In this document: in pieces, positions 9,619 through 48,203 of the stretch
How the letters are laid out: the number at the start of each line of letters is the position of its first letter
Position numbering within the stretch: the first letter of the stretch is position 1
Assembly: GCF_000878195.1 (NCBI RefSeq)
Contig: NZ_JXST01000027.1
Span: 26,852 to 90,851, forward strand
Source of the DNA: Mycolicibacterium llatzerense
GTDB taxonomy: Bacteria; Actinomycetota; Actinomycetes; Mycobacteriales; Mycobacteriaceae
Length of the DNA stretch: 64,000 bases
Reading direction: 5' to 3'
Translations under genes and position numbers: made by a program
The notes under the pieces: model-generated
Databases searched by the model: none
What the model was told of the DNA's origin: nothing
What the model saw: only the letters and a program-made list of their open reading frames with translations

Positions 9619-40607
<30,989 letters not shown>

Positions 40608-40650
40608 CCCTAACCCTGAAATACCGAATTACTCCCGATCCGACGAACGA

Positions 40651-40875
40651 TCAGAGCCGCTGCCCCACCGCCAGTCGGTCGCGCAAGCTCTTCGGCCGAA
40701 TGTCGGTCCACTCCCGCTCGATGTACTCCAGGCATGAGGCGCGATCGGCCTCACCAAAGACCACTCGCCAACCCGCCGGGACATCAGCAAACGTCGGCCA
40801 CAGACTGTGCTGCTCTTCGTCGTTGACCAGCACGAAGAAAGATCCATTGTCGTCATCGAACGGGTTGGTGCTCAT
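40651..40875 (-). CDS. MbtH-like NRPS accessory protein
   Basis: This 74-residue MbtH-fold protein binds adenylation domains and is often needed for their solubility or activity. The family signature is complete: VNDEEQHSLWP, then VPAGW, RASCLEYIEREW and TDIRPKSL, including the conserved tryptophans. ATG 40875 (MSTNPFDDD) was chosen because GGGAG lies just upstream; an upstream in-frame start at 40902 would add nine residues not usual for the family. It is the first gene of the operon: the NRPS begins 43 bases after its stop. The two have evidently been kept as a functional pair. Alternative functions are unlikely. Confidence 0.95.
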   Translation of the reverse strand: MSTNPFDDDNGSFFVLVNDEEQHSLWPTFADVPAGWRVVFGEADRASCLEYIEREWTDIRPKSLRDRLAVGQRL

Positions 40876-41208
40876 GGTGCTCCCAAAAGAATTGACGCTC
40901 AAGATAATTGGGCTTTGCTATTTCCGCGCCGCCCGTGGGCGAATGCTACATGCCCACGCTATGTCTACAAACGGGCGTCAATAAACTGGCCCCGGCGCGC
41001 CGCGATCGAGCAATCCGTCCGAAATCACCGATGCTGTAACGAATTTCGCGACATTCTTTGCCTGATGCCAATGACGGTACCGACTTCGCTGGCCGTGCCA
41101 CCCAATTGGCATTTCCGACAGTTAGCTGATTCCGTCGAAACGGTATTCAGGCGGGAAATGTGCCAGTGGACGCCTGGCGAAACGCGGTTTCGGCGGGAGG
41201 CGAGTTAA
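40876..41208. promoter_or_regulatory. Upstream region of the mbtH-NRPS-mmpL operon
   Basis: These 333 bases lie between the mbtH-like start and the repeats behind recR. I see no convincing gene. Base composition is more AT-rich than the flanks, especially 40880-40960. An exact inverted pair ATGCCAAT (41065-41072) / ATTGGCAT (41105-41112), 32 bases apart, could be a regulator site. Nothing resembling the 19-base IdeR iron box is visible. The operon promoter should be here. Confidence 0.4.
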
Positions 41209-41260
41209 ACCACCGCGGCCGAGCCGCGAATCAGACCACCGCGGCCGAGCCGCGAATCAG
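41209..41260. repeat. Two tandem 26-bp hairpin units at the 3' end of recR
   Basis: Units 41209-41234 and 41235-41260 are identical, with four more matching bases (acca) following. Each unit contains CGCGGC-CGA-GCCGCG, a perfect six-base-pair stem. The second copy includes the recR stop codon and the first repeats the same stop. The pair may act as a terminator for recR; the exact duplication suggests slippage or recent duplication. Confidence 0.75.
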
Positions 41261-41868
41261 ACCATGGCGCGGCGGCCGGCCAGGGCCCGGCCGAGCGTCA
41301 GCTCATCGGCGAACTCGAGGTCGCCACCCATCGGTAGACCCGACGCGATGCGCGTCACCGATAGCCCCGGAATGTCCCGCAGCATGCGCACCAGGTACGT
41401 GGCAGTGGCCTCGCCCTCGGTGTTGGGGTCGGTCGCGATGATCACCTCGACGATGTCCACACCGTCGACCCGCTGCCCAATCCTGTTGAGCAGCTCACGA
41501 ATTCGCAATTGATCCGGCCCGACCCCGGACAACGGATCCAGCGCCCCACCCAGGACGTGGTAACGCCCGCGGAATTCGCGGGTGCGCTCCACCGCCTGTA
41601 CGTCCTTGGGCTCCTCGACGACACACACCAACGTGCCGTCGCGGCGCGGGTCGCTGCAGATGCGGCACCGGTCGTCATCGGACACGTTGCCGCACACCGC
41701 ACAGAACTTGACGCCGTCGCGCACCCGGTTCAGCACTGCGGTCAGCCGGTCGATCTCCGGCGGCTCGACCGACAACATGTGGAACGCGATGCGCTGGGCA
41801 CTCTTCGGACCGATACCCGGCAGCTTGCCGAGCTCGTCGATCAAATCCTGTACGGGTCCTTCAAACAC
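41257..41868 (-). CDS. recR: Recombination protein RecR
   Basis: RecR acts with RecO/RecF to load RecA on single-strand gaps. The 203-residue protein has the usual arrangement: a helix-hairpin-helix start (FEGPVQDLIDELGKLPGIGPKSAQRIAF), a four-cysteine zinc finger (CAVCGNVSDDDRCRIC, around residues 57-72), a Toprim domain (VVEEPKDVQAVERT; ATDPNTEGEAT) and a C-terminal Walker B-like segment. Its start ATG 41868 is two bases from the stop of the upstream ybaB/ebfC gene, so the two are co-transcribed, as in M. tuberculosis (Rv3716c-Rv3715c). The gene is unremarkable except for the duplicated 26-bp hairpin covering its stop codon. Confidence 0.97.
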   Translation of the reverse strand: MFEGPVQDLIDELGKLPGIGPKSAQRIAFHMLSVEPPEIDRLTAVLNRVRDGVKFCAVCGNVSDDDRCRICSDPRRDGTLVCVVEEPKDVQAVERTREFRGRYHVLGGALDPLSGVGPDQLRIRELLNRIGQRVDGVDIVEVIIATDPNTEGEATATYLVRMLRDIPGLSVTRIASGLPMGGDLEFADELTLGRALAGRRAMV

Positions 41869-41869
41869 A

Positions 41870-42202
41870 TCAGAACCCGGGCAGGCCCATGCCCTGCATG
41901 CCGCCGGCCAGCGGGCCGAGGCGCTGCTGCGCCATCAGCGTCACCTGCTCGGAGGCGTCGCCAAGGGCACCCACGATGAGATCCTGCAGCGTCTCGATGT
42001 CATCGGGATCGACGACCTTCGGGTCGATGGTGAGCGCGGTGATCTCACCGCTGCCCATCATGGTGACCTTGACCAGACCACCGCCGGCCTGGCCGACCAC
42101 CGACGAGGTGGCCAGCGATTCCTGCGCCGCCATGAGCTGCTGCTGCATCTGCTGCGCCTGCGCAAGCAGCGCGGACATATCAGGCTGGCCACCGGGTTGC
42201 AT
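41870..42202 (-). CDS. ebfC: YbaB/EbfC-family nucleoid-associated protein
   Basis: This 110-residue DNA-binding protein of the YbaB/EbfC family works as a dimer and is usually encoded between dnaX and recR. The N-terminal helix is glutamine-rich (ALLAQAQQMQQQL), followed by the conserved GGGLVKVTMMGSGEITALTIDPKVVDPDD core. The C-terminus (QRLGPLAGGMQGMGLPG) is glycine- and methionine-rich, common in actinobacteria. ATG 42202. Synteny matches Rv3716c. It is co-transcribed with recR (one base between stop and start). In M. tuberculosis an amidase gene (Rv3717) adjoins this gene; here it is absent. Confidence 0.95.
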   Translation of the reverse strand: MQPGGQPDMSALLAQAQQMQQQLMAAQESLATSSVVGQAGGGLVKVTMMGSGEITALTIDPKVVDPDDIETLQDLIVGALGDASEQVTLMAQQRLGPLAGGMQGMGLPGF

Positions 42203-42247
42203 GGTGATCCCCTCAGATTTCGATGATCGGGTTTACGCGCCAGCCTA

Positions 42248-42272
42248 GTCGCCCGACAGAAAGTCGGGCGAC
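42248..42272 (-). terminator. Stem-loop downstream of the SRPBCC gene
   Basis: GTCGCCCGAC (42248-42257), a five-base AGAAA loop and GTCGGGCGAC (42263-42272) form a perfect ten-pair stem without a U tract, as is common in mycobacterial terminators. It lies between the SRPBCC gene and ebfC. Confidence 0.6.
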
Positions 42273-42309
42273 CGACTGGCCGCGAAAAAAATCTGCGCGC
42301 GCCGAAGGC

Positions 42310-42747
42310 TCAGCCTTCGATGACCTTCTTCAGGTTGCCCAACACCTCGTCCTGGATCTTGCGCAGGCCCAGCGGGGCGAAGGTCTTCTCGAAGAAGCCG
42401 CCGATACCGCCGGCACCCTGCCACGCGGTCTTGACGGTGACGGTCGAGCCGGTGCCCGCCGGGGCCACGGTCCAGGTGGTCACCATCGACGAGTTGGCGT
42501 CCTTCTCGATGACGCTCTTGCCCGCGACGTCGACCGTGGCCTTCACCTCACGCGAACGCTTCTTGGTGGCCTGCAGCTTCCAGGTGGCGACGGTGCCGGC
42601 ACCCTGTCCGCCTTCGAGCACCTGGTACCCGCTGTAGTTCGACGAGAGGATCTTCGGGCGCACCGTCTGGTAGTCGGAGACCGCGGCCAGCACTTTCTCC
42701 GGCTCGGCGAGAATCAACACGGTGCTGGACGCACTGACCTGTCCCAT
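42310..42747 (-). CDS. SRPBCC (START-like) small protein, Rv3718c type
   Basis: This 145-residue polyketide-cyclase/START-like protein (SRPBCC fold) is expected to bind a hydrophobic ligand; its function is not established. The sequence begins MGQVSASSTVLILAEPEKV, typical of the family (strand then helix), and ends with the long C-terminal helix FAPLGLRKIQDEVLGNLKKVIEG. ATG 42747 is preceded by CAGGAG at good distance, so the longer upstream open frame, which is antisense to tmsA, was not used. It is divergent from tmsA with 72 bases between. Position matches Rv3718c in M. tuberculosis. A role in the neighbouring branched-lipid pathway is possible but only suggested by conserved proximity. 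Confidence 0.85.
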   Translation of the reverse strand: MGQVSASSTVLILAEPEKVLAAVSDYQTVRPKILSSNYSGYQVLEGGQGAGTVATWKLQATKKRSREVKATVDVAGKSVIEKDANSSMVTTWTVAPAGTGSTVTVKTAWQGAGGIGGFFEKTFAPLGLRKIQDEVLGNLKKVIEG

Positions 42748-42807
42748 CAGGCAAAACTCCTGTTCGTATGGCATCACTGTGCGGTCGCGAGGACCGCTGT
42801 CTCGGAC

Positions 42808-42813
42808 TAGCGT
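42808..42813 (+). promoter_or_regulatory. Candidate -10 element for leaderless tmsA mRNA
   Basis: TAGCGT matches TANNNT and ends six bases before the GTG start codon at 42820, which itself lacks a Shine-Dalgarno. This is the spacing of leaderless mycobacterial transcripts. Confidence 0.35.
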
Positions 42814-42819
42814 ATAGGT

Positions 42820-44211
42820 GTGACAGCTGTCACGACCGACACGCAGGCCGCCCACGAGGCGGCCGTTCAGCGACTGCTGGACAGCTACCGCGCCATCCCG
42901 CGGGGCAAGACGGTGCGGTTGGCGAAGCCGACATCGAACCTGTTCCGGGCGCGGGCGCGCACCAAGACCAAGGGCCTGGACGTCACTGGACTCGACGGCG
43001 TACTCGCGGTCGACACCGAGTCCCGCACCGCGGACGTGCAGGGCATGTGTACCTACGAGACGCTGGTGGCGGCGACGCTGCCGTTCGGCCTGGCACCGTT
43101 GGTCGTGCCGCAGCTCAAGACCATCACCCTCGGTGGCGCGGTGACGGGGCTGGGCATCGAGTCGACGTCGTTCCGCAACGGCCTGCCGCACGAGTCCGTG
43201 CTGGAGCTGGACATCCTCACCGGCGCCGGTGAGCTGGTCACGGCATCCCCGGACACCCACTCGGATCTTTTCCATGCCTTCCCGAATTCCTATGGGACGC
43301 TCGGCTATTCGGTGCGGCTGCGCATCGAACTGGAACCGGTGCGGCCGTTCGTCAAGCTGAGGCACCTGCGCTTTCACCGCGTGGCCGACCTGGCCGACGC
43401 ACTGCAGCGCATCCTCGACACCGGCGGATATGACGGCGTCCAGGTCGACTATCTCGACGGCGTCGTGTTCGGCCCCGACGAAAGCTACCTGTGTCTGGGG
43501 ATGAAGACCGGAACCGACGGCCCGGTCAGCGATTACACCGGCCAGCACATCTTCTACCGCTCCATCCAGCACGACTCCGGAGAGCGGCACGACCGGCTGA
43601 CCACCGGCGACTATCTCTGGCGCTGGGACACCGACTGGTTCTGGTGCTCCGAGGCGTTCGGCGCGCAACGTCCGCTCGTGCGGCGGCTGTGGCCCCGCCG
43701 GTACCGGCGCAGCAGCGTGTACTGGAAGCTCGTCGGTCTGGACCAGCGATTCCACATCGCCGACCGCATCGAGCGGCACAGCATCCTTGCCCCGGATCAG
43801 CCCGTGCGCGAGCGGGTGGTGCAGGACGTTGAGGTGCCGGTCGAGCGCGTCGTCGACTTTCTCGAGTGGTTCCTGGCGCACGTGCCCATCACCCCGATCT
43901 GGTTGTGTCCGTTGCGGTTACGCGGCGACACTCGTTGGCCCCTGTATCCGATCGAGCCCCACCGCAGCTACGTCAACCTCGGGTTCTGGTCATCGGTCCC
44001 GGCCGGACAGGTGGCCGGCGAGACGAACCGGCTGATCGAGGACAAGGTCGACGAGTGTGGCGGCCACAAATCCCTGTACTCCGAGTCGTTCTATTCGCCC
44101 GAGGATTTCGACCGGCGCTACGGCGGCGCGGAGTACCAGAAGGTCAAGGACGTTTACGACCCCGAATCGCGGCTATTAGGTCTCTATGCGAAGGCGGTAC
44201 AACGGCAATGA
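42820..44211 (+). CDS. tmsA: FAD-dependent oxidoreductase of tuberculostearic acid synthesis (TmsA/BfaA)
   Basis: This 463-residue protein has a PCMH-type FAD-binding domain (LAVDTESRTADVQGMCTYE through PQLKTITLGGAVTGLGIES, residues about 65-130, then GTLGYSVRLRIE), related to DHCR24-like reductases. The homologue Rv3719/BfaA/TmsA is reported to reduce the 10-methylene intermediate to 10-methylstearic (tuberculostearic) acid, working with the methyltransferase encoded next. The start is GTG 42820 (MTAVTTDTQ). Its stop overlaps the tmsB start (ATGA), a strong sign of coupled expression. The pair and its place beside dnaX match M. tuberculosis Rv3719-Rv3720. Identification rests on synteny plus the domain signature. 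Confidence 0.9.
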   Translation: MTAVTTDTQAAHEAAVQRLLDSYRAIPRGKTVRLAKPTSNLFRARARTKTKGLDVTGLDGVLAVDTESRTADVQGMCTYETLVAATLPFGLAPLVVPQLKTITLGGAVTGLGIESTSFRNGLPHESVLELDILTGAGELVTASPDTHSDLFHAFPNSYGTLGYSVRLRIELEPVRPFVKLRHLRFHRVADLADALQRILDTGGYDGVQVDYLDGVVFGPDESYLCLGMKTGTDGPVSDYTGQHIFYRSIQHDSGERHDRLTTGDYLWRWDTDWFWCSEAFGAQRPLVRRLWPRRYRRSSVYWKLVGLDQRFHIADRIERHSILAPDQPVRERVVQDVEVPVERVVDFLEWFLAHVPITPIWLCPLRLRGDTRWPLYPIEPHRSYVNLGFWSSVPAGQVAGETNRLIEDKVDECGGHKSLYSESFYSPEDFDRRYGGAEYQKVKDVYDPESRLLGLYAKAVQRQ

Positions 44212-45512
44212 CGACAACTGACGACCGCGGCACGACCGACGGCAAGCTGACCCTGGCCGAGGTGCTGGAGAGCTTCTCGAGCGGTCGGCTGCCCCTGAAA
44301 TTCGAAGCGTACGACGGCAGTTCGGCCGGCCCCGAGGACGCCGAACTGGGACTGAATCTGCTCACGCCACGCGGCACCACGTACCTGGCGACCGCACCCG
44401 GCGACCTGGGCCTGGCGCGCGCCTACGTCGCGGGTGACCTCGCGGCCCTCGGCGTCCATCCGGGCGACCCGTACGAGCTCATCAAAGCCCTGGGCGACAA
44501 GGTGGAGTTCAAGCGTCCGCCGCTGCGGGTGCTGGCGAACATCGTGCGGTCCATCGGATTCGAACACCTGATGCCCATCGCCCCACCCCCGCAGGAGGCG
44601 CTGCCGAAATGGCGCCGGATGGCAGAAGGGCTGCGGCACAGCCGAATCCGAGACGCCGAGGCCATCCACCACCACTACGACGTGTCGAACGCCTTCTATG
44701 AGCGGGTGCTCGGCCCGTCGATGACGTACACGTGCGCGTGCTACCCGCACCCGGACGCCACGCTCGAGGAAGCCCAGGAGAACAAGTACCGGCTGGTGTT
44801 CGACAAGCTGCGGTTGCAGCCCGGCGACCGGCTGCTCGACGTCGGCTGCGGCTGGGGCGGCATGGTCCGGTACGCCGCCCGCCACGGTGTCCAGGCCGTC
44901 GGGGTGACGCTGTCCGCGGAGCAGGCCGACTGGGCCCAGCGCGCCATCGCCGACGAGGGCCTGGCCGACCTCGCCCGCGTCCTGCACGGCGACTACCGCG
45001 ACGTGCGGGAGGGGCACTTCGACGCGGTGTCCTCGATCGGCCTGACCGAGCACATCGGCGTCGCCAACTACCCGGCGTACTTCCGGTTCCTGCGCGACCG
45101 GCTGCGCCCCGGCGGGCTGATGCTCAACCACTGCATCACCCGGCCGCACAACCACGCCGGCAGCATCGGCGGATTCATCGACCGCTACGTCTTCCCCGAC
45201 GGGGAACTCACCGGCTCGGGCCACATCATCGCCACGGCCCAGGACGCCGGGCTGGAGGTGCTGCACGAGGAGAACCTGCGCCAGCACTACGCCCTGACGC
45301 TGCGCGACTGGTGCGCCAACCTGGTGCGGAACTGGGACGACGCGGTCGCCGAGGTCGGCCTGGCCACAGCCAAGGTCTGGGGCATGTACATGGCCGGTTC
45401 ACGCGTGGGCTTCGAGACCAATGTGGTTCAGCTGCACCAGGTTCTGGCCGTCAAGCTCGACCAACACGGCGCCGACGGCGGGCTGCCGCTGCGGCCGTGG
45501 TGGACGCCCTGA
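44208..45512 (+). CDS. tmsB: SAM-dependent fatty acid methyltransferase (TmsB/BfaB)
   Basis: This cyclopropane-fatty-acid-synthase-family methyltransferase of 434 residues adds a methylene carbon from S-adenosylmethionine at the double bond of phospholipid-bound oleate; TmsA then reduces it. The SAM site reads LLDVGCGWGGM; HHHYDVSNAFYE and the MTYTCACY motif (substrate/bicarbonate region) precede it, and GLTEHIG follows. ATG 44208 overlaps the tmsA stop by four bases. The frame is open further upstream, but that part lies inside tmsA and does not resemble the family. It ends directly against the convergent dnaX stop. Homologue of Rv3720. Confidence 0.92.
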   Translation: MTTTDDRGTTDGKLTLAEVLESFSSGRLPLKFEAYDGSSAGPEDAELGLNLLTPRGTTYLATAPGDLGLARAYVAGDLAALGVHPGDPYELIKALGDKVEFKRPPLRVLANIVRSIGFEHLMPIAPPPQEALPKWRRMAEGLRHSRIRDAEAIHHHYDVSNAFYERVLGPSMTYTCACYPHPDATLEEAQENKYRLVFDKLRLQPGDRLLDVGCGWGGMVRYAARHGVQAVGVTLSAEQADWAQRAIADEGLADLARVLHGDYRDVREGHFDAVSSIGLTEHIGVANYPAYFRFLRDRLRPGGLMLNHCITRPHNHAGSIGGFIDRYVFPDGELTGSGHIIATAQDAGLEVLHEENLRQHYALTLRDWCANLVRNWDDAVAEVGLATAKVWGMYMAGSRVGFETNVVQLHQVLAVKLDQHGADGGLPLRPWWTP

Positions 45513-47531
45513 TTACTCCCCGATCGGCCGGGCGCCCAGCTCGCTCTTGAGCAGTTCCAGCGCCACTTCTTCGGGATCGCGCCGTGGCACGTCCGTGCCG
45601 CGGTCGTTGGCGGCGTCGGCCAGCATGTCCTCTTCTTCGGCGCGCTCCACGGCCGCCTGCTGCTCGGGCGTCGGGGCCGCAGCGCGTGGCGCCGACGCGG
45701 CAGGGGCGGCCCCCACCGCACCCGCGGGCGCGGCACCGGCGTCGCACCGCACCCGCCAGTTCACCCCGAGCGCGTCCTTGAGCGCCTCGCGGATGACGTC
45801 CGCGTTGTGCTGCTCACTGAGTCGTTTCGCCAACGGCGGGGCCGGGTGTGCCAGCACCAGGGTGTCGCCCTCGATGCCGCGGACCGTCGCCTCCATCAGC
45901 ATGGCTTCCAGCGACCGGCTGCGGGCACGGACCTTCTCGCGCACCGTCGTCCACATGGCCCGCACCGCGGCCGCATCGGGCTCACCGGGCGTCCCCGCCG
46001 CAGCCGCGGCCGGCTGCTCGGGCGCCGGGGCTGCCGGTTCGGCAGCCGGTGGCGCGACGGGTTCTGGTGATGTTTCACGTTGAACCGGCGCGGGTTCGGG
46101 GGCCGGACGTGGCTCGGGCCGGGGAGCGGGCGGCGCCGGGGGCGCCGGAGCGGGCTCGGGTTCCGGCGCCGAAACCGACTGCGACGCTTGACTTCTCCGC
46201 ATGAACTGCCGATTGCTCGCCGCGGCAGATGCGGCAGATGCGGCCGACGGAGCAGGCGGGGCGTCGGCGAACGACTCGGCAACAGGCGCCGCAGCCGGGG
46301 TTGGTGCCGGGGTAGGTGCCGCCACGGGCGCTTGCCGCGGCGCAGCAGCGACCCCGCCCTCAGACGCCGGGATCGAGACATTCATCCGGGTCTCGATGCG
46401 CTCGATCCGTTGCAGCAGAGCGGCTTCGGTGTCGCTGGCAGACGGCAGCAGCAGCCGGGCACACACCACTTCGAGCAGCAGCCGGGGTGCCGTCGCGCCG
46501 CGCATCTCCCCCAGCCCGGCGTGCATCACCTCGGCATAGCGGGTCAGCGTCGCGGTGCCGATCTGGGCGGCCTGGTCCCGCATGCGCTCCATGATGTCCT
46601 CGGGGGCGTCAACCACACCGCGGGCCGCCGCGTCCGGAACTATTTGCAGCACAATCAAATCCCGGAAGCGCTCCAGGAGATCGGTACCGAACCGCCGCGG
46701 ATCGTGGCCGGCGTCGATCACCGACTCCACGGCCCCGAAGAGCGCCGCACCGTCGCCGGCGGCCAGCGCGTCGACGGCCCGGTCGATCAGCGCCATGTCG
46801 GTGGCACCCAGCAGCGACAGCGCCCGCTGATAGACGACGCGATTCTCCTCGGCGCCGGCCAGCAGCTGGTCGAGCACCGACAACGTGTCGCGGGGCGAAC
46901 CGCCGCCGGCGCGGATGACCAAGGGGTACACGGCGTCGTCGACTTGTACGTCTTCTTGCGCGCAGATCTTCTCCAGCAGGCCGCGCATGGTCTTCGGCGG
47001 CAGCAGCCGGAACGGGTAGTGGTGGGTACGCGACCGGATGGTCGGCAGCACCTTCTCCGGCTCCGTGGTGGCGAACACGAAGATCAGGTGCTCCGGCGGC
47101 TCCTCGACAATCTTGAGCAGCGCGTTGAAGCCGGCATTGGTCACCATGTGCGCTTCGTCGATGATGAAGATGCGGTAGCGCGACTGCGCCGGTGCGTAGA
47201 ACGCCCGGTCCCGTAGTTCACGGGTGTCGTCGACGCCACCGTGGCTGGCCGCGTCGAGCTCGACGACGTCGATGTTGCCCGGCCCGTTGGGCGCCAGCGC
47301 CACGCACGAATGGCACTCGCCGCACGGGTTGGCCGTCGGGCCCTGCTCGCAGTTCAGTGAGCGGGCCAGGATGCGCGCCGACGACGTCTTACCGCAGCCA
47401 CGCGGCCCGGAGAACAGGTAGGCGTGGTTGATCCGGCCCGCTTCCAGCGCGTTGCACAGCGGCTCGGTGACGTGCTCCTGCCCGACAACCTCAGCGAAAC
47501 TTGCCGGTCGGTACTTGCGGTAGAGAGCCAC
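45513..47531 (-). CDS. dnaX: DNA polymerase III subunit gamma/tau
   Basis: This is the clamp-loader ATPase of the replicative polymerase. The 672 residues begin VALYRKYRPASFAEVVGQ. Walker A is GPRGCGKT (42-49), the zinc-binding cysteines are in CEQGPTANPCGECHSC (61-76), and Walker B is FIIDEAHM. After the AAA+ and lid domains comes a long Ala/Pro/Glu-rich linker (about 400-530) and a C-terminal domain, as in actinobacterial tau. The protein is somewhat longer than the M. tuberculosis protein because of the linker. GTG start at 47531. I see no A-run that would suggest frameshifting to a shorter gamma form. Convergent with tmsB, the stops abutting. Confidence 0.97.
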   Translation of the reverse strand: MALYRKYRPASFAEVVGQEHVTEPLCNALEAGRINHAYLFSGPRGCGKTSSARILARSLNCEQGPTANPCGECHSCVALAPNGPGNIDVVELDAASHGGVDDTRELRDRAFYAPAQSRYRIFIIDEAHMVTNAGFNALLKIVEEPPEHLIFVFATTEPEKVLPTIRSRTHHYPFRLLPPKTMRGLLEKICAQEDVQVDDAVYPLVIRAGGGSPRDTLSVLDQLLAGAEENRVVYQRALSLLGATDMALIDRAVDALAAGDGAALFGAVESVIDAGHDPRRFGTDLLERFRDLIVLQIVPDAAARGVVDAPEDIMERMRDQAAQIGTATLTRYAEVMHAGLGEMRGATAPRLLLEVVCARLLLPSASDTEAALLQRIERIETRMNVSIPASEGGVAAAPRQAPVAAPTPAPTPAAAPVAESFADAPPAPSAASAASAAASNRQFMRRSQASQSVSAPEPEPAPAPPAPPAPRPEPRPAPEPAPVQRETSPEPVAPPAAEPAAPAPEQPAAAAAGTPGEPDAAAVRAMWTTVREKVRARSRSLEAMLMEATVRGIEGDTLVLAHPAPPLAKRLSEQHNADVIREALKDALGVNWRVRCDAGAAPAGAVGAAPAASAPRAAAPTPEQQAAVERAEEEDMLADAANDRGTDVPRRDPEEVALELLKSELGARPIGE

Positions 47532-47648
47532 GGGAGAAGGCTACCGAGCGGGTCCGACTGATGCTCTGCTGCCCGTTGACTGCGAATCCACGCACACCGT
47601 CACTCGCGGACAGCGCGTGCGAAGAGCCAATCGGCCAGACTGGCCGGC

Positions 47649-47927
47649 GTGGCACTCTTCGGACGCTCAGGTGATGTTTCGTATGACGATCTGCTGAACC
47701 GGATCGCCGATCTGGAGCGCCGGGTCGCGATCTTGGAACGTGCCGGCCACGGCGGCAGCGTGAGCCCACCTCCGCCGGCCGGACCGCAGCCGTCCGGAGG
47801 CGCGGGGATCAGTCAGGAAGTCTGGCGGCTGGCGTCCGCCGGACAGAAGATCCAGGCCATCAAACGCCTGCGCGAGGAAACCGGGATGGGCCTGAAAGAA
47901 GCCAAGGACGTCGTCGACCGGCTATAG
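47649..47927 (+). CDS. Small protein with ribosomal L7/L12 C-terminal-like domain
   Basis: This 92-residue protein has an N-terminal short coiled coil (YDDLLNRIADLERRVAILE), a Pro/Gly linker (SPPPPAGPQPSGG) and a C-terminal segment KIQAIKRLREETGMGLKEAKDVVDRL that closely matches the factor-binding C-terminal domain of L7/L12. The L12 N-terminal dimerisation domain is missing, so it is not the ribosomal stalk protein. Similar small actinobacterial proteins exist without a defined role. GTG start at 47649. It is divergent from dnaX with a 117-base gap that should hold both promoters. A role with translation factors or as an oligomeric adaptor is speculation. Confidence 0.75.
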   Translation: MALFGRSGDVSYDDLLNRIADLERRVAILERAGHGGSVSPPPPAGPQPSGGAGISQEVWRLASAGQKIQAIKRLREETGMGLKEAKDVVDRL

Positions 47928-48203
47928 GCGGCTACCAACCGGCCACAGCCTCCGCGAACCTGACCTGGTGGCGGAAAAACCGCTCGCAAATCGCCGTGCA
48001 GTCAGGGTCGCCGAGCCCGACCATCACAACTCAATTGACCCTGCGCCTGCACACACCGCTACTCGAACGATTGCGCCCTGGATGCAGGATCAACTCCAAC
48101 TCAGCGCGAAGAACCGTTGACCCTGACGTGGCGGCGCACCTCACTCGCACAATTGCGCCCTGAGTACAGGGTCAACGCGGAAGCCACGTCACCGACAAGG
48201 ACC
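47928..48203. repeat. Intergenic direct and inverted repeats between convergent genes
   Basis: An imperfect 33-base direct repeat occupies 48062-48094 and 48144-48176 (27 of 33 positions equal; core ATTGCGCCCTG). GTTGACCCTG (48116-48125) and CAGGGTCAAC (48167-48176) are an exact ten-base inverted pair, and TTGACCCTG recurs at 48035-48043. The region may terminate both convergent genes. No open frame of interest is seen. Confidence 0.6.

Noticed and set aside
42748..43881. An N-terminal extension of the SRPBCC protein
   Set aside because: The extension is antisense to tmsA, and ATG 42747 with CAGGAG upstream gives the typical length.
43866..44207. An upstream start for TmsB
   Set aside because: That part overlaps tmsA in another frame and is not similar to cyclopropane-synthase-type enzymes; the ATGA overlap start fits.
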